45,968 nucleotides of DNA from JBMCLJ01 sp048615375. Its GTDB lineage: Bacteria > Patescibacteriota > Dojkabacteria > JAOAGR01. Where the stretch lies: contig JBMCLJ010000001.1 in NCBI GenBank assembly GCA_048615375.1, forward strand, positions 1 through 45,968, given 5' to 3'. The notes beneath the pieces are model-generated. The model was not told the DNA's origin, did not search any database, and worked only from the letters and a program-made list of their open reading frames with translations. The number at the start of each line of letters is the position of its first letter. The first letter of the stretch is position 1. The position numbers and the translations under genes are program-made. Below are positions 27,292 through 35,920 of the stretch, in pieces.

Positions 27292-27598
27292 ATTCCTCGA
27301 CCGCGTTAGCCTTCTTCACAGCACGCTTGTCATATACAATCCCCGCCGCGATAGCGGTCAACCCGGCAGCAGCCATCGCCCCGGTAATCATGAGCGGCGA
27401 GATCGCGGCATCAGGAAGTGGTCCATCTTTCGGTCCATTTGTTGGGGCTGAAGTAGTTGTGGGCTGCGTGGTAGTGGTAGGTATGCTATCCGCATGAGCG
27501 GTAGTAGCGACCAGTACCAGAACGAGAGGAAGGGCGATAAATAAAGCGAGGAAATAGACGAAAACCTGTAATTTGCTATGAGCAGTCTCCTTTGACAT
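27284..27598 (-). CDS. small secreted/membrane protein with Thr/Pro linker
   Basis: 104 aa. N-terminal signal or anchor helix (residues 13-32, FVYFLALFIALPLVLVLVAT with AHA at its end, a possible cleavage site), a low-complexity Thr/Ser/Pro linker of about 25 residues, then a second hydrophobic helix (ISPLMITGAMAAAGLTAIAA) and a basic tail. Looks like a two-anchor surface or spacer protein. Function unknown. Overlaps the 55-residue membrane protein gene, forming a two-gene operon between RuBisCO and rtcB. Confidence 0.62.
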   Translation of the reverse strand: MSKETAHSKLQVFVYFLALFIALPLVLVLVATTAHADSIPTTTTQPTTTSAPTNGPKDGPLPDAAISPLMITGAMAAAGLTAIAAGIVYDKRAVKKANAVEEYD

Positions 27599-27683
27599 AG
27601 TATCAGTGTAAGTATAATAATTTAAAATAGCAATAGGTAGTCTTGTACAATAAAACAGCCTGCCTCAATTCTTCCCCTACTCT

Positions 27684-28880
27684 CTAATCCTTATACGGAT
27701 CTGCCTCTCCTGCACCGGCCATGGCAACGCCAATGGGTCTTAGCCGATGAAGAATTTTGATCGTACCTTCATGACTCTGGAGTACCTCGTCAAGATTTTT
27801 ATACACTTCGGGTGCTTCGTCCGCAGCGCCACCTTTTATTAGCACTCCCTGATGCTTTAATTCTATGCGTACCCGGTCAAAATTAACTTTTCCTCCAGAA
27901 ATATGCACTTTTTTTCCTTTCTTCCACCTGCTTTTACCTGCTGCCTGTGTACGGGACATGATTCTACCCGCACCATGGACGGTAGAGTAAAGCGCTTTCT
28001 GCGAGAGCTCTGACTCTACCCCTTCAAGAATCACCGAAACGCCTCCCATCGAAGCCCCTACAAACCCCTGCTGCCCAGGAAAAGCAGGCGTACATCCTTT
28101 CCGTACCACCCAGTAAGTCTTGCCAAAGTGCTCTTCCTGCCAGGCAAAATTATGGTGGTTATGTACTGAAAATGTTTTCTTCGCGCCGAGAATTTTCAGG
28201 ACTTCATTGACGACAATATCCCTCCCCGCGTACGCGTATTCACCAGCTATCTCCATCGCGCTGATGTAGTCCTGTCCAAGTTGGGTTCGAACATCCAGCA
28301 GCACAGGTGGTGAGTCCATCTCACCATTCCCCTGCCCTCGTTCAAAATCCTTACCTTCTGCGAGTGAGAGGAACCCTGAAGCTGTTTTATGCCCAAATCC
28401 CCGCGAACCAAAGTGCACACCTGCCCAGATCCACCCATCATCATCCTCAAAGATATCCACGTAGTGATTTCCGCTCCCTACCGTTCCGAGCTGTTCTTCC
28501 GCGAGCTTGAGAAGCTGGCGTTGTGGCGCGAAAGGGGCTTGTTCAATTAAATTAAGCACTGGATGGTGTACGGGTTTTTTATTTTTTCGCCCGACACCAA
28601 AATTTATACGCTCCGCAATTTCCTCCATTACCTTCTTGATATCGATGTCTTTGCGTTGCAGGTTCGTCCTGACCGCCTTATTCCCGCAGCCAATATCGTA
28701 CCCCACCCCACTGGGCGAGACAAAGTGTTCATACGCTATAGCCGCGCCGATAGGCTGCGAGTACCCGGCATGATGATCCGCGCACAAAACCGCGTAATCT
28801 GCTTCCTGTGCGCACGTCATCAACTGCGCCAGAGCACGTTCATCTACAGATCCAAATGTTGTCACGAGTGGAGAAGCCAT
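27684..28880 (-). CDS. rtcB: RtcB-family RNA ligase
   Basis: 398 aa from ATG 28880. Mn-site and nucleotide-site motifs: DHHAGYSQPIG, GVGYDIGCGN (Asp and Cys ligands), GTVGSGNHYVD, HFGSRGFGH, SVHNHHNF, KGCTPAFPGQQGFVG and STVHGAGRIMSR with the His that takes GMP. RtcB joins 2',3'-cyclic phosphate or 3'-phosphate ends to 5'-OH ends in RNA repair or tRNA splicing. No archease beside it. TATAAT lies six bases before the start. Length is the shorter bacterial type. Confidence 0.93.
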   Translation of the reverse strand: MASPLVTTFGSVDERALAQLMTCAQEADYAVLCADHHAGYSQPIGAAIAYEHFVSPSGVGYDIGCGNKAVRTNLQRKDIDIKKVMEEIAERINFGVGRKNKKPVHHPVLNLIEQAPFAPQRQLLKLAEEQLGTVGSGNHYVDIFEDDDGWIWAGVHFGSRGFGHKTASGFLSLAEGKDFERGQGNGEMDSPPVLLDVRTQLGQDYISAMEIAGEYAYAGRDIVVNEVLKILGAKKTFSVHNHHNFAWQEEHFGKTYWVVRKGCTPAFPGQQGFVGASMGGVSVILEGVESELSQKALYSTVHGAGRIMSRTQAAGKSRWKKGKKVHISGGKVNFDRVRIELKHQGVLIKGGAADEAPEVYKNLDEVLQSHEGTIKILHRLRPIGVAMAGAGEADPYKD

Positions 28881-28966
28881 AGAGAAATTATAGCACACCC
28901 GATGTCGTAGGGAACACTAATCATTGTTCCTGGTCAATATCAGTGTACGAAACCATCTGCCCCAAT

Positions 28967-28996
28967 TTGACATGGATAGTAATTCTGAATTATCAT
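28967..28996 (+). promoter_or_regulatory. promoter of second DUF4143 ATPase
   Basis: TTGACA, 18 bases, TATCAT, then six bases to ATG 29003; decides that start over the ATG 60 bases upstream. Confidence 0.7.
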
Positions 28997-29002
28997 TGCT
29001 GT

Positions 29003-30415
29003 ATGATTTTTAATAATCCTGAATTACTACTTCACTCTCCATGGTGGGAAGAGGGCTTCAGTATTGATGCTGATGTAAAGCTGCGGAGGCTTACAGCCAT
29101 GAAGTTTGTGTACTGTCATCCTTTACTTGATGAATATCCGTTTTCTCAGGATGCCATCCTTGTACTGCGAGGTCCACGCCAGATTGGGAAAAGTACCCTT
29201 ATCAAGCAGATTATCAGTAAATTACTTACAAACAGGATCCCGGGAAAGTCCATTTTATACCTGCCTTGCGACCGCATAGTCGATTTCAATAAGTTATATT
29301 CTATTATACTCGAATATATTCAAACACGGAGAATTGATGAGTCTGGAAGACTATACCTCTTTATCGATGAAATACCCTACGTGCCGCAGTGGCAACGAGC
29401 TATCAAGTCTCTGGCTGATACAGGTCTTCTTGATGGCACAACCGTATTAGTCACTGGGTCTAATGCCATTGATCTTAAGTTTTCTTCAGAGCGCCTCCCT
29501 GGGAGGACAGGCAGCTACTACCGCTTTGAAAAGCAGTTTTTACCACTTACCTTTAAAGAATTTTATAAATTGGTTAACCCTCAATGGGACGGATCGTATA
29601 AACCTTCGCAAGTGTATCTCTACAAAAAATACTTTCATGACTACCTTATCACTGGAGGCTTTCCAGCAGTCATAAATGAATACTACACGGAATGGTTTAT
29701 CTCCCCTTCAACCTACGAAACCTATATCAACTGGATTGAAGGAGATATCCATAAACTGGGCAGATCTGTAGAAATAATGTATGGAATTGTGAAATCAATT
29801 GATCGCCTGGCAGGGTCTCGTGCCAGCTATACGCAGATTGCAAAAGAAACTGGAGTCGCGTCACAACAGACAGTGCAGGAATATCTGGAAATACTACGTG
29901 ATTTGTTCATAACGTTTGAGTGTCCGTATCTTTCTCTTGAACAAAAACGAAGCAACTACAAAAAGAACAGAAAATTTTACTTTACCGATCCTTTTATTCA
30001 TAACGCTCTCATTGTAAAGGAACGGGGTTTTATGGATAACGGACATATGTACGTAGTGAAAAAACTTTTACAGGAAAAGCATATGGATTATCGCTTGGAG
30101 GAAACGGTTGGATGCAATATGTATAAAAAGTTTGACAAAATGTACTATGGGGATTTTAGCGGAGGGAAAGAAATTGACTTTGCAGGGATAAAAGCAGGTG
30201 AAACAAAGCTCTTTGAAGTAAAAAACTCAAAAGAAATTGACTTAAGTCGCTATAAAAGTATTCCGGCAGAATATGACAACATAACCATCATTTCCCAGGG
30301 AATCGAACAAGTGAAAGGCAGGTTTCATATCAAACATGCATTGAAATTTTTTCTCCAAGTAGACAAACACTGCTCACTAAATCAAACACAACAATACCTG
30401 CGAAAACACTCATAA
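29003..30415 (+). CDS. second AAA_14/DUF4143-type ATPase
   Basis: 470 aa from ATG 29003. Walker A VLRGPRQIGKSTLIKQ, Walker B YLFIDEIPYV, sensor LVTGSNAIDL, arginine block LPGRTG; a winged helix (ASYTQIAKETGVASQQTVQE) and the C-terminal nuclease-like part with EIDFAGIK and FEVKNSKE (Asp and Glu-x-Lys). Differs from the 23.3-kb paralogue in length and sequence but is the same architecture. Its last 14 codons (QTQQYLRKHS region) come from a 116-bp repeat that is antisense to the membrane gene at 34549, so the original C-terminus seems replaced or extended. Role unresolved. Confidence 0.85.
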   Translation: MIFNNPELLLHSPWWEEGFSIDADVKLRRLTAMKFVYCHPLLDEYPFSQDAILVLRGPRQIGKSTLIKQIISKLLTNRIPGKSILYLPCDRIVDFNKLYSIILEYIQTRRIDESGRLYLFIDEIPYVPQWQRAIKSLADTGLLDGTTVLVTGSNAIDLKFSSERLPGRTGSYYRFEKQFLPLTFKEFYKLVNPQWDGSYKPSQVYLYKKYFHDYLITGGFPAVINEYYTEWFISPSTYETYINWIEGDIHKLGRSVEIMYGIVKSIDRLAGSRASYTQIAKETGVASQQTVQEYLEILRDLFITFECPYLSLEQKRSNYKKNRKFYFTDPFIHNALIVKERGFMDNGHMYVVKKLLQEKHMDYRLEETVGCNMYKKFDKMYYGDFSGGKEIDFAGIKAGETKLFEVKNSKEIDLSRYKSIPAEYDNITIISQGIEQVKGRFHIKHALKFFLQVDKHCSLNQTQQYLRKHS

Positions 30416-30488
30416 ATAAGAGAAATACCTCTCCAAACCTCTCTCGTGTAAGCTGATCAACCGTAACTTTGTTTTTATACTGTAAGAG
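30373..30488 (+). repeat. 116-bp direct repeat, left copy
   Basis: Matches 34682-34797, equal length, about 7 differences by hand count. It covers the ATPase 3' end. Confidence 0.85.
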
Positions 30489-30499
30489 CTATTATACAG

Positions 30500-30530
30500 T
30501 ATAAGGGGTGCTGTCATATCACCCCTTATA
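30500..30530 (+). terminator. terminator over the RND stop codon
   Basis: TATAAGGGGTG and CACCCCTTATA form an 11-pair stem with a nine-base loop, followed on the plus strand by CTTTTTCTTC. It ends the ATPase transcript; its stem includes the TGA of the convergent RND gene. A nested TATACTGTA/TACAGTATA repeat just upstream may compete. Confidence 0.75.
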
Positions 30531-33500
30531 CTTTTTCTTCATCATCGCGTACACGAATGTTGGGAACACCGTCAGTGTGAGAAAAGTTGACGCGGTCATA
30601 CCAAGCACAATAGACCAGCCTAATCCTGCCCATACAGGGTCACTGACTAATGTTAATGAACCAAGGATAGTAGTCATAGCTGTCAGAACAATCGGCCGGA
30701 GTCTTGTTGCAGCGGCGTTAATCAGCGCTTCCTGAAAGTTCTGACCGTCTTTTTGAAGCTGATTCAGATATTCAACCATAATTATCGCGTTATTTACTAC
30801 AATTCCTGCAAGTGCTATAACACCTATCATCGAAGTCGCATTAAAGTACAGATCAGTAATCTGATATAACAGCGCGTACCCTGGCATAACACCAATCAAA
30901 CCGAGTGCGACGGTTCCTAAAATTAATAACGCGAGCTTGTATGACCGGAATTGAGCTACCAAAATTGCGTAAATCAAAAAAATACCTACCAGCATTGCCA
31001 AACCGAGATCCCGAAACACATCCAGCGTCAGCTCCCATTCCCCATCCCAACTCACACTGTACCTGAATCCAGTGTCAAGATCTTCATATTCAGCTCCATA
31101 TAGTCCAAAGCCTACTCTCCTGGAGTTTTCTGTCCATGGTAATGAGTAGTTCCACATCTCCTGGAGAATATCTATTGCCGCGTAAGTAACACTACGCTCG
31201 CCCATCTCAGCCTGGACAGAATACGCTATATCGTTATTTTCACTGTGGATCACATTATCTCTATAAACATACTCCAGTGTAACAACATCACCAAGTCTCA
31301 CCTGCTTATCTGCACGTACTTTATACACTTCGCCTTCAATCTGTGTCTTTGTAGTTGGAACGTAATTGATTGTAAGATCCTTAAGTCGTTCAATATCCTG
31401 TTCGTACTCTTTTGGGAAAGTAACAAAAACATTCTCACGTTCTTTATCGACTGTCTCACGATATAATGTAGCGACTCTACCATTAAGTGCAATATCAAGG
31501 TTATGGATAATATCCGATGTATTGAGCCCCATATTCCCTGCTTTCTCAAGTTCTACGTTAAAAGAGATAGTCTGAACTGGCTCAGCAACTGTGGTATCTA
31601 TATCCATGACTCCTTCGGTATTTTGAAATATCCCTTCAAAATCCTGTGCAATTAATTTGAGTTTTTCTCTGTTTTCATCTGTTATATTTTCACGATTCTG
31701 ACCTTTAACAGTAACCATAGCAGTTGATCGAACAGGTGGTCCCGGCGCATCTTCCACGATAGTCAGCTTGGCATCCTTAAACATGTCGATAGATTCCTGT
31801 AGCTCTGGACGTAGATCCAGCGCGACCTCTTCTGACTTGTTTGCACGATTTTCGTAGAGATTTATTTTAATTGTAGCCTGATTTTTGCCTGTCCTTCCAG
31901 AAACTCCCCGGAACATACCATTAAAATCAGTAATCGGGGATGCTGCTATGAAGGTCTGTACACTTGCTACATCCTCGTGTTCAAGTATTTTGTCCTCAAT
32001 ACGTTTTGACTTTTCCAGAGTATCTCCCAGGGCTGTGTCATCTGAATAGTCAATGTATACATACATCTTTTCTTTATCGTCTTTTGGCAACATTCTGAAC
32101 TTTACTGCTTGTACAGCAGGAAGAGAAACAGCAAGAAGGACCAGTAGAATACTCCCTGACATGACTGATCTTCGGAGAACTTTCCGGGAGATAATTGCAG
32201 TAAGGAAACGTTTGTAGGATTCATAAAACCTGGTACTTCTGGACGGTTCTGAAGCATGAGCCCTTGACTGTTTTTCTTCTACTTTCGACTTCACAAGCCT
32301 GGAAATCAGAAATGGATTCAATGAATAAGCTATTACAAGGCTTCCAATAAGCGCGACAGGAACAAAGAATGGTATTGGCCCCATATATGGCCCCATCATT
32401 CCTGTAACAAATGCCATGGGGAAAAAAGCCAGCAAGGTGGTTGCGGTAGCGAGAAGCAACCCGGTACCAACTTCCCCGACTGCTTTGGCGACAGCGAGGT
32501 GCCTGTCGGCCTTTCGCATAGAAATATGTCGCACCGCGTTTTCAACGATCACGGTTGCATTATCAACAAGCAGACCCAGACTCAGGATTAATGCGAAGAG
32601 TGTGATTCTATTAATAGTTTCACCGGAAATGAGAGCAATGCCAAAAACTACAGAAATCGTTAACGGGATAGCCATTGCCGCGGTTAGAGCCGGCCTCCAC
32701 CCAAGAAATAGAAAGAGTATAATCGCGACAATTCCTATTGCCAGGAATAGACTTATGGTGAGATCCTGAATTTCTTTATTTGCTACCTCTCCATCGTTTC
32801 GAACAGTTTGCATCACAATATCCTCAGGCAAATTCAACTCTTCCGCTCTTTGCAATATCGCATTGGATACCACTGCTATGTTAGAACCCTCTTCTTTAGC
32901 TAGAGAAATGTACACAACATTATGCTCTCCATAGTCTTTATCTTTATAACGGATATAACGCTTCTGCTCCACAGCGGTATGCTCTACTGTAGCGATATCT
33001 TTCAATAGAACAGGCTTACCAGCAACCTTGGTTATGACTACATTGCGAGCTTCTTCTTCATTCTCAAATAGCGCATTGACTTCAACGACACTTCGAGCCT
33101 CATCATCGCCTGGCTCTTTTATAAATTCATCGGAAACAAAGTATCTATAACTATTTTGCCCTACTTTACCCACGACAATTCCTGGATCAATCTTGAATTG
33201 AGTAAGTTTATCTGGATCGAGCGTTATTTTTAGCTCTTTCTGTATACCCCCATGTATCTGAACGTTCGTTACCTGTGGTACTTTTTTCAATACTTCCGCG
33301 TAGTCAACGGCGTATTCACGCATTGTGACAAGAGAATTCTGATCGCTTAGTAACGCGAGTGTCACGATAGGAACGTCATCCGGATCCTGGGCCAGTATAG
33401 TAATTCGCTCGACTTTATTTACTACGCCTGGGACATCGTTCCTCAGCTCATCAACTTTTTGACGAAGCTTGATATTTGACTCTTCTTCATCTTCTCCTAC

Positions 33501-33842
33501 ATAGTAGTTCACTGTAATTACAGCACTGCCACCTTCTGTGGTAGTACTCATAACATCTTCTACCGTGGGTATATCCAGGATTCCATCCTCAAACACCCGG
33601 GTAATCCTGTCATAAAATTCAGCACTCTCCGCACTTGGGGCTTCAAGGAATACCTGGTACGAAGGTGCTGTAATTTTCGGATCATACTGTTTTGGCGTAA
33701 GAATGAACGATACAATTCCCCAGATAAAGATTGTAACAATCAGCAATATGCTTAACTGAGAATTTTTTATAAAGAAATGAGCAATTTTTCCTGCCCAGTT
33801 CAGTTGTTCTACCGTATTGTTTGGGTGAGATTTCTTATTCAT
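30519..33842 (-). CDS. RND-family efflux transporter
   Basis: 1107 aa from ATG 33842 (13 bases after the upstream stop; a TTG at 33866 would overlap it). AcrB/HAE1-type layout: N-terminal helix (SILLIVTIFIWGIVSFIL), a large porter/docking loop, a six-helix bundle, then the same again, ending with helices containing GIVVNNAIIMVEY and RLRPIVLTAMTTILG. In TM4 the proton-relay pair is Asp-Asn (LLVDNATVIVEN) instead of AcrB Asp-Asp. No adaptor or outer-membrane partner is near, odd for this class. It follows a DUF2892 gene and probably shares control by the divergent CstR-like repressor. Confidence 0.92.
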   Translation of the reverse strand: MNKKSHPNNTVEQLNWAGKIAHFFIKNSQLSILLIVTIFIWGIVSFILTPKQYDPKITAPSYQVFLEAPSAESAEFYDRITRVFEDGILDIPTVEDVMSTTTEGGSAVITVNYYVGEDEEESNIKLRQKVDELRNDVPGVVNKVERITILAQDPDDVPIVTLALLSDQNSLVTMREYAVDYAEVLKKVPQVTNVQIHGGIQKELKITLDPDKLTQFKIDPGIVVGKVGQNSYRYFVSDEFIKEPGDDEARSVVEVNALFENEEEARNVVITKVAGKPVLLKDIATVEHTAVEQKRYIRYKDKDYGEHNVVYISLAKEEGSNIAVVSNAILQRAEELNLPEDIVMQTVRNDGEVANKEIQDLTISLFLAIGIVAIILFLFLGWRPALTAAMAIPLTISVVFGIALISGETINRITLFALILSLGLLVDNATVIVENAVRHISMRKADRHLAVAKAVGEVGTGLLLATATTLLAFFPMAFVTGMMGPYMGPIPFFVPVALIGSLVIAYSLNPFLISRLVKSKVEEKQSRAHASEPSRSTRFYESYKRFLTAIISRKVLRRSVMSGSILLVLLAVSLPAVQAVKFRMLPKDDKEKMYVYIDYSDDTALGDTLEKSKRIEDKILEHEDVASVQTFIAASPITDFNGMFRGVSGRTGKNQATIKINLYENRANKSEEVALDLRPELQESIDMFKDAKLTIVEDAPGPPVRSTAMVTVKGQNRENITDENREKLKLIAQDFEGIFQNTEGVMDIDTTVAEPVQTISFNVELEKAGNMGLNTSDIIHNLDIALNGRVATLYRETVDKERENVFVTFPKEYEQDIERLKDLTINYVPTTKTQIEGEVYKVRADKQVRLGDVVTLEYVYRDNVIHSENNDIAYSVQAEMGERSVTYAAIDILQEMWNYSLPWTENSRRVGFGLYGAEYEDLDTGFRYSVSWDGEWELTLDVFRDLGLAMLVGIFLIYAILVAQFRSYKLALLILGTVALGLIGVMPGYALLYQITDLYFNATSMIGVIALAGIVVNNAIIMVEYLNQLQKDGQNFQEALINAAATRLRPIVLTAMTTILGSLTLVSDPVWAGLGWSIVLGMTASTFLTLTVFPTFVYAMMKKKYKG

Positions 33843-33855
33843 TGATGTGCCTGGT

Positions 33856-34062
33856 TTATTTAACAAATAACTTTTGGATAATCCATGCCATTGGACAAAA
33901 TCCAGTTAACGCGGTAACGAGCAATCCAAAGGCTACGAGTATGCACAGCGCGACAAATAACGGGCTCACAAGAAATGCCAGCACGACGCCGGAAAGAACC
34001 ATGCTACTCGCGATAAATAAAGATATTCTGAACGCTTGATTGAGTGTGTATCTTTCTTCCAT
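33856..34062 (-). CDS. DUF2892/YgaP-type small membrane protein
   Basis: 68 aa from ATG 34062. Two transmembrane helices joined by a short loop, with the family end motif LVTALTGFCPMAWIIQ, in which the Cys-Pro is the hallmark. DUF2892 domains accompany rhodaneses and sulfur or persulfide-handling genes. It is first in a probable two-gene operon with the RND transporter and is divergent from the CstR-like gene. Confidence 0.78.
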   Translation of the reverse strand: MEERYTLNQAFRISLFIASSMVLSGVVLAFLVSPLFVALCILVAFGLLVTALTGFCPMAWIIQKLFVK

Positions 34063-34070
34063 ACACACGG

Positions 34071-34144
34071 ATCGTACTAGATCATAGCGAATATTACAAT
34101 AGGGGGTATGGTATATTTCAAAATACTAAACATCCTTGTATAAT
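34071..34144. promoter_or_regulatory. divergent promoters with central G-tract operator
   Basis: Minus strand: TTGTAA (34094-34099), 17 bases, TACGAT (34071-34076), to the DUF2892 gene. Plus strand: TTTCAA (34116-34121), 17 bases, TATAAT (34139-34144), to the repressor gene. Between the two -35 boxes lies ATAGGGGGTATGGTAT (34100-34115), a G-tract site of the kind bound by CsoR/RcnR-family repressors. Confidence 0.6.
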
Positions 34145-34149
34145 GTGAT

Positions 34150-34407
34150 ATGGACAAGAAACCATTGATCAATAGACTCAACAGACTCCAGGGACAGATA
34201 GAAGCTATCAAGAAGAGTGTGGAGCAGGACGAACGTGACTGTATAAAAATTCTTTCACTCACGAAAGCGGTACAGGGAGCGATAAAGAACTTCGCGGAGG
34301 AATATATTACCCAGGATATGGAGTACTGTCTGACAAAAGATGAAATGAATCCAAGAGAACTGGAGAAAAAATTGAAAGCAGTCATTGAGTCATCATTTAA
34401 ATTATAA
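34150..34407 (+). CDS. CsoR/RcnR-superfamily repressor, CstR-like
   Basis: 85 aa, all-helical DUF156 fold: RLNRLQGQIEAIKKSV, then the conserved Cys in ERDCIKILS and the second Cys in DMEYCLT. The copper sensor CsoR has Cys-His-Cys; here the position four residues before the second Cys, His in CsoR, is Asp. This x-Cys-x-Cys pattern is that of the persulfide sensor CstR, in which sulfide species link the two Cys. So a role in sensing reactive sulfur and controlling the divergent DUF2892-RND operon is likely but inferred. Start: TATAAT five bases before ATG. Confidence 0.82.
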   Translation: MDKKPLINRLNRLQGQIEAIKKSVEQDERDCIKILSLTKAVQGAIKNFAEEYITQDMEYCLTKDEMNPRELEKKLKAVIESSFKL

Positions 34408-34548
34408 GACTGAGTCTGGTGCAGGAACAGTTATCGATGATCAGGTTACCTGGTTTAAAGGTTATTCATCTTATGGACAGCAAGAGTAAACACAAACTTT
34501 CAATTTGATTTGCATACAGTATTTTTAAATTCGTAGGACGATTACAAA

Positions 34549-35244
34549 CTATTGAAAGATCTTTACCTCCAATGCCGGAAATTTTTCCTTCACATATCCT
34601 AACCCTGCTCTTAATACTTCCACAATCACAATCCCCATAATCCTTACAATAACCAGACACAATGCAAATACTGCAGTATTTCTCACTACACCAAACACAA
34701 CAATACCTGCGAAAACACTCATAAATAAGAGAAATACCTCTCCAAACCTCTCTCTGGTTAGCTGATCAACGGTGACTTTGTTTTTATACTGTAAGAGTAC
34801 ATAGTTTACCAGGAGGTCAAGGAGATATACCCCCACGATTAGTGCAAGCGATATGTAACTAATACTAACCTTACTCCAGAAAGTTTCACCTTGCTCATAT
34901 ACCACAAGTGCAAGAAAACCAAGCAGCGCGGTAGTAATTCCCGCAAAAAGCACAAACTCAGCGACAAAACGTAGTAACTTCGCTACACACACATAGAATA
35001 AAATTCGAGTCCTCTGTTTTTTGTACTCCTCAGCAGACATTTTATTTGTAATCTGTTTCAGAAGCTCAGGGTGCAGCATGACTTTAAAAAAATGGAACAC
35101 CATGCCGATATAGATTTCCGCGATAAAATATGCCAGCATCTCCTCCCCACTCCACGAAAAAGCCAAAATCCCCACTAGCGGCACGCAAGCAAAAAACAAG
35201 GAGTTAAACAGGTTTTTGTAGTTGAAGTAGCGATTAAAGGACAT
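34549..35244 (-). CDS. multi-helix membrane protein (DUF6498-like)
   Basis: 231 aa from ATG 35244 (TATAAT nine bases before). About six transmembrane helices; the first segment FFACVPLVGILAFSWSGEEM and AYFIAEIYIGMVFHFFKVM resemble DUF6498 proteins, though the match is by eye. A polar loop (ITNKMSAEEYKKQRTRI) lies between helices 2 and 3. Unknown role. Positions 34682-34797 of this gene are repeated at 30373-30488. Confidence 0.72.
   Translation of the reverse strand: MSFNRYFNYKNLFNSLFFACVPLVGILAFSWSGEEMLAYFIAEIYIGMVFHFFKVMLHPELLKQITNKMSAEEYKKQRTRILFYVCVAKLLRFVAEFVLFAGITTALLGFLALVVYEQGETFWSKVSISYISLALIVGVYLLDLLVNYVLLQYKNKVTVDQLTRERFGEVFLLFMSVFAGIVVFGVVRNTAVFALCLVIVRIMGIVIVEVLRAGLGYVKEKFPALEVKIFQ
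34682..34797 (+). repeat. 116-bp direct repeat, right copy
   Basis: Inside the membrane-protein gene; probably the source copy, since here it lies mid-gene in coding frame. Confidence 0.82.
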
Positions 35245-35683
35245 GTGAAAGTTATTATACAATATTGGTTGGTGTCAATACATGCAGATAATTTACTACA
35301 GCAGCTTTGCGATGCATAATTACATACTATGAGTATATATCGGGAGCAGAATATCTCCATCCATCCACCATCCATCAAGTCATATTGAACCAATCCAATC
35401 ATCATTATAGTGGATGGGGTATAAACATTTCCAGCAAAAAGACATGCCAGAAGATAACATTCTCCCGGCAGTAATCATACTTCGACGAAGACTCATTACA
35501 ACAGCTAATGATAATCATAAAGCATAACCTTAAAAAAGGACTTGCAACATTTGCCTTTCTATATCATAATTCCCGTAGTTGAATGTGACAGTGTGTAAAT
35601 TTGACAATTCGCGAATGCACGTGCAGCGGTCTTTTATCAGCAATTTACATAATGACACATTAGCACAGTGACACATTCAATAT
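35245..35683. other. intergenic stretch before tRNA-Glu
   Basis: No gene seen. Near its end (35647-35683) is the tRNA-side repeat relative with CACAGTGACACATTCAATAT. Confidence 0.5.
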
Positions 35684-35755
35684 GGCTCCATAGTACAGCG
35701 GTTAGTACGCTGGGTTTTCATCCCAGTAACCGGGGTTCGAATCCCCGTGGAGTCA
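35684..35755 (+). tRNA. tRNA-Glu(TTC), no encoded CCA
   Basis: 72 nt. Anticodon loop TTTTCAT reads TTC; acceptor GGCTCCA pairs with TGGAGTC; T-arm GGGGTTCGAATCCCC. Unlike the other three tRNAs here, its 3' end reads A then TTTTA with no CCA, at the exact start of the AT-rich island. Confidence 0.94.
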
Positions 35756-35790
35756 TTTTATGATATGTATTTCATGAAATAAACGACATA
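35746..35790 (+). repeat. attachment-site-like repeat, left
   Basis: Covers the last bases of tRNA-Glu and 35 bases beyond. Pairs with 44721-44765: 15 of the first 17 bases match (TCATTTTATG exact), about 18 of the next 28, no gaps. Reads as an old attL. Confidence 0.5.
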
Positions 35791-35920
35791 TAATCTTCTA
35801 ATTTCTTCTCGTAGGTATAGTCCACTATTCCAGATTGTACTGCTATGTATAGGTTGCTTTAATTTAAATGGGTTTTATCCAATTGACAGCGCTGTGCTAA
35901 AGAAAGTTAGAGGTATTTTT

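Noticed and set aside
35881..35905. TTGACA with ACAGCGCTGT palindrome before the first island gene
   Set aside because: No -10 box at suitable spacing; palindrome is short and matches no known operator.
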